Shown piece by piece: positions 6,354 to 12,476 of a stretch of DNA of 15,553 nucleotides. Source of the DNA: Lachnospiraceae bacterium (GTDB taxonomy: Bacteria; Bacillota; Clostridia; Lachnospirales; Lachnospiraceae). The notes under the pieces are model-generated. The model was not told where the DNA came from, made no database searches, and saw only the letters and a list, made by a program, of their open reading frames with translations. Location of the stretch: positions 8,373 to 23,925 of the forward strand of contig JAJQCL010000149.1 of the NCBI GenBank assembly GCA_021202715.1, given 5' to 3'. A program made the position numbers and the translations under genes. How positions within the stretch are numbered: the first letter of the stretch is position 1; every line of letters begins with the position of its first letter.

Positions 6354-7857
6354 AAAGAACTGGGAAACCATGGATGAGAGGGAATTTGAACGCCGACTTG
6401 CCGCAGATCTGCCGGAGCTGCCGCCGGATGATATTTCATATGAGGTGACGCCCTGGCGGAAGGCTGTAAACCGGATTCTTGTCGGGATCGGTCTCAATGT
6501 TATTACTCTGAATTTTCTCGGCCTGAATGATTTCCTGCCAGCGATCGGCATGATCCTGTGCCTCCTGGGATTCCGGGCGCTGCGCCGGGAGAGCGGATGG
6601 TTCCGGGCCGGGCTGGTGATCACTGTGGCAAAGACGGTTTTCTGCCTGTCGACTCTGGTGATCAATATGACGGTGTACCGGGAGATTCTGGAGGAAGAGG
6701 AACTGTTCTATGAGCTTGGCCTGCTTCAGGCGGCCTTGCTGTTTGCCCTGCTCATCTGTCTGTGGGGCGGTTTCCGGAAGATTCAGCGGCGGGCGCGGAC
6801 AGGCAGTGGCAATGATGTAGGGGCGTTGCTTCTTTGGTATGCCGTTCTCTGGCTGCTGGCGATATGGGAAACGGAGTCGATGTGGATCGGGATCGCGATG
6901 ATTGCGCTGTTCTTGTTGATCATCCGGAGCCTCAGCCGGACGTCTCATGAGATGGAGAAGGCAGGATATGTGGTGGAGCCGGCTCCTGTGCGCGTAGCGG
7001 ATCGGACGCTGGCGGGTACGTTGACGGTGCTGGTGATCCTGGGAATGGTGATCGCCTGTCTTTTCTTCTCCCGGTATCCGATGGAGTGGAAAATGGCGGG
7101 AGAGAACACTGCACAGACCGAAGAGATCCGGGAAGAACTGGCGGATATGGGATTCCCGGAGGCGGTGCTGAAGGATCTGACGGAGGAAGATTTGCTGGCC
7201 TGCCAGGGGACAACACAGGTGCTGATCGGCGAGGAGAGCTATCAGTATTTCTCCGGTGAGGATGACGAGACGGCAGAGGATGAGAGTCAGGAGATGGAAA
7301 ACAGCGTGGAGGATGAGCTGACTAACGGTGAAGCGGCAGAAGCAGGATATAATATGACCCTCACGGCGGTCGCGGTGCGGCTGGCAGATGAGACAGATTC
7401 CTGGAAGATTTTCCTTCATTTTGTCTGGGAGGAGAATCCGGGCTTTGTCGGAACGGAGTCTTTGCAGGTGTATGGCAGCTGGAATAACAGATATTACTGG
7501 GGCTGGAATGAGGAATTCACGGGTCAGGTGCTCTGTGAGCGGGAGGGAGAGACGTATCGCTCCGCGTATCATGATCTGGGATTGAAAACGACCGCTGAAA
7601 CCACCTGGGGAATATGGCTTGGGGCAGCGTTTTCTTTCCCACAGGACTGCGAGCAGGCACGGGGGTATATCAGTTACACGTCGTACAGCTACGAGGAGGA
7701 GACAGGTTGGGATTCCTGGCTTTATTACACGCATCAGGAGAGTCGGTTTCAGTATCCGGCCTTGACGGCGATGGAACATCATTATGCCGGAGCGGGGAGC
7801 GGCTGGGGTGATGCATTTGAGACGCTGTACACCCAGTTTTACTTTGAGACGGAGTAA
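6346..7857 (+). CDS. Seven-TM membrane protein, putative sigma-factor regulator
   Basis: A 503-residue protein I cannot name. The N-terminus (1-40) is acidic and probably cytosolic, with PPDDISYEVTPWRKA, a sequence I associate with Lachnospiraceae membrane proteins next to sigma factors. Hydrophobic segments lie at about 41-58, 62-78, 88-108, 124-142, 157-174, 178-194 and 222-242, followed by a C-terminal part of about 260 residues. An odd number of helices would place that part outside. It begins with a strongly acidic linker (about 305-330: EDDETAEDESQEMENSVEDE) and ends in an aromatic, beta-looking domain rich in Trp and Tyr. ATG 6346 has GGGAGGTG (6332-6339) ahead of it and overlaps the sigma gene by 8 bases, so translation is likely coupled. 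The pairing suggests an anti-sigma or signal-sensing role. No zinc-binding HxxxCxxC anti-sigma motif is visible. Confidence 0.7.
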   Translation: MIEKNWETMDEREFERRLAADLPELPPDDISYEVTPWRKAVNRILVGIGLNVITLNFLGLNDFLPAIGMILCLLGFRALRRESGWFRAGLVITVAKTVFCLSTLVINMTVYREILEEEELFYELGLLQAALLFALLICLWGGFRKIQRRARTGSGNDVGALLLWYAVLWLLAIWETESMWIGIAMIALFLLIIRSLSRTSHEMEKAGYVVEPAPVRVADRTLAGTLTVLVILGMVIACLFFSRYPMEWKMAGENTAQTEEIREELADMGFPEAVLKDLTEEDLLACQGTTQVLIGEESYQYFSGEDDETAEDESQEMENSVEDELTNGEAAEAGYNMTLTAVAVRLADETDSWKIFLHFVWEENPGFVGTESLQVYGSWNNRYYWGWNEEFTGQVLCEREGETYRSAYHDLGLKTTAETTWGIWLGAAFSFPQDCEQARGYISYTSYSYEEETGWDSWLYYTHQESRFQYPALTAMEHHYAGAGSGWGDAFETLYTQFYFETE

Positions 7858-7866
7858 AATCATGCG

Positions 7867-7914
7867 GAGGCTCCGGAGAAAGAGAGGGCGGCGGAGTTTT
7901 CTGGCGCCTCTTTT
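7867..7914 (+). terminator. Possible weak terminator after the membrane gene
   Basis: GAGGC-TCC-GGAGAAA at 7867-7881 can pair imperfectly with TTTTCTGGCGCCTC (7897-7910), followed by only four T. The loop is long and the stem has mismatches, so activity is uncertain. Confidence 0.35.
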
Positions 7915-7972
7915 ACGTGGAAGCTGACGCGAAATTGTAAAAGAAAGTTCATATTTTTAGTGGTTCATCGAC

Positions 7973-8001
7973 TTTATTCAGGGAAATATTTGTGTTAGAA
8001 T
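7973..8001 (+). promoter_or_regulatory. Candidate extended -10 promoter for the L,D-transpeptidase
   Basis: TAGAAT (7996-8001) is preceded by TG at the extended -10 position (TGTTAGAAT). A poor -35, TTTATT (7973-7978), lies 17 bases upstream. The leader of about 70 bases contains two small hairpins: AGCCGT 8005-8010 with ACGGCT 8024-8029, and GAAGAG 8043-8048 with CTCTTC 8056-8061, the latter just before the ribosome site GGGAG (8066-8070). No known riboswitch is recognised. Confidence 0.5.
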
Positions 8002-8076
8002 AGGAGCCGTCAGGCAAAGGGATACGGCTGCTTCAGAAGGGAGAAGAGATGTTGCCTCTTCATCAGGGAGATTTCA

Positions 8077-9801
8077 ATGAACAAAAAGGAAGACAGGAGG
8101 ACGGAGAACCACCGTTCAGAAAAGACGGATGCGAATCCCGGACAGGGACAGCACAGAAGAAATTCCAAAGCAAGTGCGGCACAGCGAAGCCGAAGACGTA
8201 TGATAGTCTGCGTGGCGATCGCCATGGTACTGGTGCTTGCCCTTTTTTTGTATATTCTGGGAGAGAGGTATTTCCGGACACATTATGTCTGGGGAACGAC
8301 TGTTAACGGGAACAGTGTAGCCGGAATGACAGTGGAGGAAGTGAAGGAGTCTCTCGCCGGCGAGATCGGTGATTACACATTGGTGATCACGGAGCGGACG
8401 GGAGACGGAGGAACGACCGAGGAGACGATCACCGGGACAGAGATCGGGCTGACGCTGACCTTTGATGATTCTCTGGATACGGCGCTGGAAGAACAGGCCG
8501 ACGGCGGCTGGCTGACGCGTCTGGGCACGAAGAAGGAACTGGAGTTCTCCACGATGGTGGAGTATAATGAGGATGCCTGGGAGGAGAAAATGGATTCTCT
8601 CCAGTGCTTCCAGGAGGACTTTGTGACAAAGCCGGAGGACGCATATCTGTCGGAGTATCAGGAGGGAATCGGCTACGAGATCGTGGAGGCCGTCGCAGGC
8701 AACCAGACGAATCAGTCGAAGGTCGTTGAGCTGCTGGCGGAAGCGGTGCTGAATCTGGAGGAGACTATTAATCTGGAGGATTATGACTGCTACCGGACAC
8801 CGGCGGTCACTTCGGACGATGAATCTCTGACGGAGCTGAAGGAGAACCTGGAGAAATACACAGATGTCGTGATTACCTAAACATTTGATGAGACGGAGGA
8901 GGTTCTGGACGGCAGCACGATCAGCGGCTGGCTCTCCGTCGACGAAGATAACAATGTGACGCTGAATGCAGATTATGTCTCGGAGTATGTGGCGACGCTG
9001 CGGAAGAAATATGACACGATTTTCCGGTCCCGTACTTTCAAGACCACGTATGGGGATGAAGTGACGCTGGACGGCGGCGACTATGGCTGGTGGATGAATT
9101 ACGTGCAGGAAGCGGAGGAGCTGACGGCGATGATCGAGGCCGGGGAGAGCGGAGAGCGCACGCCGGTCTATTACCAGACGGCGGCCAGCTATGGCGCGCA
9201 GGATTACGGGGATACATATGTGGAGGTCAACCTGACGGCGCAGCATCTGTATTTCTATCAGGACGGCGAGATCGTGCTGGAGTCGGATTTTGTCTCCGGG
9301 AATTCCTCGTCCGGCTGGGATACGCCGGAGGGTGTCTATGGGATTACATATAAGGAAACCAATGCGACGCTGACCGGTGAGAACTACGAGACGCCGGTAT
9401 CCTACTGGATGCCTTTTAATGGAAATATCGGACTGCACGATGCGACCTGGAGGAGCTCTTTCGGGGCGAACCTCTATAAGTCCAGCGGCTCTCACGGCTG
9501 CATCAATCTTCCCTATCTGGTGGCGAAGGAACTGTACAGCCTGGTGGAGAAGGGAACGGCAGTGATCTGCTACAATCTGGAAGGGACGGAGTCGGACTCC
9601 ACGACCAGCCAGGAGGCGGAGGAGATCGCTCAGTCCTGTATCGACGCCATCAACAACATCGGCACGGTGACGAAAAAAAGTAAGGATCTGATCGAACGGG
9701 CCAGAGAGATTTACAATGACCTGTCTTCTGCGGAGCGGGCTTATGTAGACAATTATGATGTGCTGGTAGCGGCGGAGAGCGCCTATGCGGCCCTGTCCTG
9801 A
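8077..9801 (+). pseudogene. Membrane-anchored L,D-transpeptidase, interrupted by in-frame TAA
   Basis: L,D-transpeptidases make 3-3 peptidoglycan cross-links or attach proteins to the wall. Read through, the frame gives 573 residues plus one stop. A basic cytosolic tail (1-41) precedes one membrane anchor (42-61). Residues about 72-400 resemble the extracytoplasmic PG-binding_4-type modules usual in clostridial enzymes (VNGNSVAGMTVEEVKESL). The YkuD domain (about 383-500) has VEVNLTAQHLYFYQDGEIV, GLHDATW, and SGSHGCINLP with catalytic Cys475. A helical tail (about 510-574) follows. TAA at 8878-8880 is codon 268, between DVVIT and TFDETEEVLDG. The frame is otherwise intact, so one substitution from TAT or TAC (Tyr) explains it. 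The short product would stop before the catalytic domain. GTG 8956 is an internal valine, not a credible restart. Start ATG 8077 has GGGAG at 8066-8070. Confidence 0.9.
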
Positions 9802-9826
9802 GAAAAAAGGAAGATGGGGGAATCTC

Positions 9827-10336
9827 ATGAAGAGAAACATTGTTCTGATCGGAATGCCCGGCTGTGGGAAGAGTACGGTGGGCGTGGTTCTGGCCAAGGC
9901 TCTCGGCAGTCATTTCCTGGATGCGGATCTGCTGATCCAGGCCAGGGAGGGACGGCTGCTCTGTGAGATCATTGAGAAAGAGGGACTGGATGCGTTTAAT
10001 CGCATTGAAGAGGACGTCAATGCTTCCATCCAGGCGGAGAACGCCGTCATTGCCACCGGAGGCAGCGTCGTGTACGGAGCCCGGGCGATGGAGCACTTAC
10101 GGGCGATCGGGGATGTGATTTACATCAGGCTGTCTCTGGAGAGCATCGCTGAGCGTCTGGGTGACCTGACTGAACGCGGCGTCTCCATGCGGGAGGGACA
10201 GACGCTGGAGGATCTGTACGCGGAGCGGATACCTCTGTATGAGAAATACGCGGACATCGTGATTGATGCGGAGCACCGGGAAATACGGGAGCTGGTGCGG
10301 GAGATGAGACAGGCTCTGCAGGAATACCGGAGCTGA
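9827..10336 (+). CDS. Shikimate-kinase-like P-loop kinase, altered substrate site
   Basis: The 169 residues follow the shikimate kinase fold: P-loop GMPGCGKST (9-17), FLDADLLIQ with Asp32 and Asp34, IATGGSVVYG in the place of the GGG loop (77-79 region), a lid containing Arg117, and AERIPLYEKYADIVI with Arg134. Two key positions differ: FNRIEED has Asn58 where the shikimate-binding Arg normally stands, and the third Gly of GGG is Ser80. The lid reads RGVS and not RPLL. Similar clostridial proteins are commonly labelled shikimate kinase, but these changes make the substrate uncertain. Start ATG 9827 is preferred to 9785, with GGGGG at 9816-9820. It follows the transpeptidase by 25 bases and is followed 28 bases later by the reductase, so the three may form one operon. 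Confidence 0.8.
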   Translation: MKRNIVLIGMPGCGKSTVGVVLAKALGSHFLDADLLIQAREGRLLCEIIEKEGLDAFNRIEEDVNASIQAENAVIATGGSVVYGARAMEHLRAIGDVIYIRLSLESIAERLGDLTERGVSMREGQTLEDLYAERIPLYEKYADIVIDAEHREIRELVREMRQALQEYRS

Positions 10337-10364
10337 GACAAAGAGAATGCGAGGAGGTTTATCC

Positions 10365-11177
10365 ATGGAAATGTTTACTTTGCGGGACGGGAATCAGATT
10401 CCCTGTATGGGTTTTGGCTGCTATAATGCTTTCGGGGAGGAGATCCGGCAGGCGGTGATGGCGGCCGTCGAGGCAGGATACCGTTATATCGATTCAGCAG
10501 AAAAGTATGGAAATGAAGAGGATGTGGGGAAGGCGATCGCTCACTGCAGCGCCCCCCGGGAGGAGCTGCGTGTGCTTTCCAAGGTCTGGCCGACCTCTTA
10601 TGATGACCCGGAGGGAGCTCTGACCCGCTCGATGAAAGCGCTGCAGGTGGAATATCTGGACTACTATCTGCTTCACTGGCCCGGTACGGACGAGGCGCGG
10701 CGCCTGAAAGCCTACGAGAAGCTGTTGTCCCTGCGGGAACGGGGGCTGATCCGTACCGTGGGTGTGTCCAATTTCCAGATCGATCAGCTGGAGAAGGTGA
10801 AGGAGGAGTTCGGCGACTACCCGGCGATCAATGAGATCGAGAGGCACCCGAGCTATCAGCAGCGGGAGCTGGCCGAATGGTGCCGGGAGAAGGGCATCCG
10901 GACCATTTCCTACAGTCCGATCAACCGCAGTGCGGACCTGACGAACGATACGGTGCAGAGTCTTGCAGAAAAATACGGAAAAACACCGGCGCAGGTGGTC
11001 CTGCGGTGGCATGTGGAGAAACAGCAGCTGCCGATTCCCAAGTCCGGCAACCAGCGACGCATCCGGGAGAATGTGGATGTCTTTGATTTCTCGCTGCGGC
11101 CGGAAGAGGTCTCCGCCATCGATGCGCTGGAGCACGGGGCGCGTTCCGGTCTGGATCCCCGGACGTTTAACGGATGA
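10365..11177 (+). CDS. Aldo/keto reductase
   Basis: A 270-residue cytosolic NAD(P)H-dependent oxidoreductase of the AKR superfamily, acting on aldehydes or ketones; the substrate cannot be told. The catalytic tetrad is complete: Asp43 and Tyr48 in YIDSAEKYGNE, Lys73 in VLSKVWPT, His104 in YYLLHWPG. Cofactor and barrel motifs include GLIRTVGVSNF, INEIERHPSYQQ, SYSPINR and the C-terminal LPIPKSGNQRRIRENVDVFDF, the nucleotide-binding segment. The barrel is slightly shorter than the 280-300 of many relatives. ATG 10365 is chosen because GAGGAGG (10351-10357) lies 7 bases before it; ATG 10347 has no such site. It ends the possible transpeptidase-kinase-reductase run, and a strong promoter begins 13 bases after its stop. 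Confidence 0.93.
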   Translation: MEMFTLRDGNQIPCMGFGCYNAFGEEIRQAVMAAVEAGYRYIDSAEKYGNEEDVGKAIAHCSAPREELRVLSKVWPTSYDDPEGALTRSMKALQVEYLDYYLLHWPGTDEARRLKAYEKLLSLRERGLIRTVGVSNFQIDQLEKVKEEFGDYPAINEIERHPSYQQRELAEWCREKGIRTISYSPINRSADLTNDTVQSLAEKYGKTPAQVVLRWHVEKQQLPIPKSGNQRRIRENVDVFDFSLRPEEVSAIDALEHGARSGLDPRTFNG

Positions 11178-11190
11178 GAAGGCGGCTTTA

Positions 11191-11219
11191 TTGACATCAG
11201 CAATTTACAGTGCTAAAAT
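11191..11219 (+). promoter_or_regulatory. Strong sigma-A promoter for the YerC-like gene
   Basis: TTGACA (11191-11196) and TAAAAT (11214-11219) are separated by 17 bases, with TG one base before the -10 box (extended -10). Transcription should start near 11226, giving a leader of about 45 bases. This is one of the best promoter matches in the window. Confidence 0.85.
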
Positions 11220-11270
11220 ACAGCAGATGCGGTTGGATGTAAGAGAGCGGTGTGCAAAAGGGAGATTATC

Positions 11271-11570
11271 ATGAATAAGAAGATCCGGACGGAGGCTACG
11301 GACAACCTGTTTCAGGCTGTATTAAAGCTGCAAAATATCGAGGAATGCTATGCTTTCTTCGAAGATGTGTGTACCGTGAACGAGCTTCTGTCTCTGGCAC
11401 AGAGATATGAGGTGGCCGGTATGCTGAATGCCGGGAAGACCTATGTGGAGATCGCTGAGAAGACAGGAGCGTCTACAGCTACGATCAGCCGAGTGAACCG
11501 CTCTCTGAATTATGGGAGCGACGGATATGGAATGATCTTCTCCCGCCTGGAGGCCGAGAGGACGGAGTAA
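11271..11570 (+). CDS. yerC: YerC/YecD-family TrpR-like DNA-binding protein
   Basis: A 99-residue all-helical protein of the TrpR-like family. TDNLFQAVLKLQNIEECYAFFEDVCTV forms the dimer helices and LLSLAQRYEVAGMLNAGKTYVEIAEKTGASTATISRVNRSL (about 34-73) contains the helix-turn-helix. The family's targets are poorly known; relatives of TrpR may or may not bind an amino acid, and no ligand is suggested here. ATG 11271 follows AAAGGGAG (11257-11264) by 6 bases. In Bacillus subtilis yerC stands next to pcrB-pcrA, and here pcrA is also close, separated only by the opposite-strand DUF1836 gene, so the neighbourhood is partly conserved. It is a single-gene unit with its own promoter and a shared downstream hairpin. 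Confidence 0.9.
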   Translation: MNKKIRTEATDNLFQAVLKLQNIEECYAFFEDVCTVNELLSLAQRYEVAGMLNAGKTYVEIAEKTGASTATISRVNRSLNYGSDGYGMIFSRLEAERTE

Positions 11571-11651
11571 ACGGAGCGTCGGAGAATTCCACGTGAGGCA
11601 CAGGCGACGTGTAGTCAGATATCAGTTTTTTCAGGCATTGCCTGCATATAG

Positions 11652-11691
11652 AACAGAGAGAGGAACTGCCGGGGCAGTCCCTCTCTCTGTT
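11652..11691. terminator. Convergent hairpin, probable bidirectional terminator
   Basis: AACAGAGAGAGGAACTGCC (11652-11670) and GGCAGTCCCTCTCTCTGTT (11673-11691) pair over 19 positions with one mismatch and almost no loop. It lies 81 bases after the yerC-like stop and 10 bases past the DUF1836 stop on the other strand. Neither side has a full T-run, so it may terminate weakly or protect the mRNA ends. Confidence 0.65.
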
Positions 11692-11701
11692 ACACTTTGG
11701 A

Positions 11702-12307
11702 TCAGGATTCTTCTTTTTGGAACTTCATGTCGTCAATGATGGTTTCCATCATCTGTTTTTTCAGGTAGACATCGAAAGCGAGCTCGCAGACCAGAGCCAG
11801 ATTCTGCAGATAGTCCCGCTCATCCTCTGACATCTCCTCATTTCCGAAGAAGTCGGAGGCCAGATCCATCTTCTTGCGGATATCCTTCTGATAATCGCGG
11901 AACATTTCCCTTTCCAGAGAGAGCAGGCGCTGATAAATGCTGCGCATGGTGCGGTCGCTGTCCTCTGCGTCCCAATAGCGCTCGGTCATGGGCTCGAGAA
12001 GCGTGCTGATATCGCTGATGGAGAGAATGTTTTTCAGATAATAGATATAGATCAGGAGCAACAGATGCTCCTGTGTGTATTTCTTTTTCACAGGAGGCGG
12101 CAGAAGCTTGTTTTTGGTGTAATTGTTGATCATGGTTTTGGTCAGGATCTTGTCCTCCGGATTGCGCCGCATATTCTTCAGGTGCTCTTCCATGAAGGTT
12201 GTAACCTGATCCATGTACAGATCGATCTCCGGCAGCATCGCCGGGCGGATGTAGGGAATATGACTGTATTTTTTCAACAGCTGTTCAAACTCTTCGGAAT
12301 ATTCCAT
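11702..12307 (-). CDS. DUF1836 family protein, MerR-like winged-helix regulator
   Basis: A 201-residue protein. The segment DKILTKTMINNYTKNKLLPPPVKKKYTQEHLLLLIYIYYLKNILSIS (about 50-97, seen here in pieces) matches the DUF1836 pattern, which looks like a MerR-type winged helix: TMINNYTKNKLLPPP is the recognition helix and wing, followed by KKKYTQEHL. The rest is helical and strongly charged (DAEDSDRTMRSIYQRLLSLE, then a C-terminal helix ending in KFQKEES). There is no effector domain I recognise, and its target is unknown. ATG at 12305-12307 is supported by GGAGG 6 bases upstream on the minus strand; the longer frame to 12382 runs over the promoter and is rejected. It is divergent from pcrA with only 169 bases between the starts, so it could regulate that gene. 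Confidence 0.87.
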   Translation of the reverse strand: MEYSEEFEQLLKKYSHIPYIRPAMLPEIDLYMDQVTTFMEEHLKNMRRNPEDKILTKTMINNYTKNKLLPPPVKKKYTQEHLLLLIYIYYLKNILSISDISTLLEPMTERYWDAEDSDRTMRSIYQRLLSLEREMFRDYQKDIRKKMDLASDFFGNEEMSEDERDYLQNLALVCELAFDVYLKKQMMETIIDDMKFQKEES

Positions 12308-12341
12308 GGGATACCTCCAGTGAAGATCATGTCCGCACTGT

Positions 12342-12370
12342 ATTATATAGTATTTTAAACCAGATTTCAA
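12342..12370 (-). promoter_or_regulatory. Strong sigma-A promoter for the DUF1836 gene
   Basis: On the minus strand TTGAAA (12370-12365) and a perfect TATAAT (12347-12342) are 17 bases apart. Transcription should begin near 12335, about 28 bases before the start codon. Confidence 0.85.
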
Positions 12371-12384
12371 GCGCGAGACCATCG

Positions 12385-12413
12385 TGGACAGAAAAAATGA
12401 AATATGATAAAAT
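12385..12413 (+). promoter_or_regulatory. Sigma-A promoter for pcrA
   Basis: TGGACA (12385-12390) and TAAAAT (12408-12413) are 17 bases apart, and TGA precedes the -10 box as an extended element. Its -35 box lies only 15 bases from that of the opposite-strand promoter, so one bound protein could affect both. Confidence 0.8.
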
Positions 12414-12476
12414 CAATGGTGTGTTTAAACAGAAAGAACATGCGCTCTGCGGGGGAGCAGGAACAGGAAGCATGGT

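Noticed and set aside
6436..7863. 475-codon minus-strand frame opposite the seven-TM gene
   Set aside because: The + strand frame has a ribosome site, membrane helices and coupling to the sigma gene. The antisense product is low-quality sequence rich in His, Arg and Pro.
5671..7946. Identical 13-mer ATTGTAAAAGAAA at 5671-5683 and 7934-7946
   Set aside because: Both copies lie in A-rich intergenic DNA after a gene, and the match does not extend. Chance is a sufficient explanation.
8002..8076. Riboswitch in the transpeptidase leader
   Set aside because: Two small hairpins exist, but nothing matches a riboswitch core I know, and the leader is only about 70 bases.
8049..8306. 85-codon frame starting at ATG 8049, just before the transpeptidase start
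   Set aside because: It overlaps the transpeptidase in another frame along its whole useful length and shows no domain-like sequence, although a ribosome-like site precedes it.
8116..9897. 593-codon open frame on the minus strand opposite the transpeptidase
   Set aside because: The + strand has clear YkuD and spacer modules. The antisense protein is Arg/Ile/His-rich with no domain signal.
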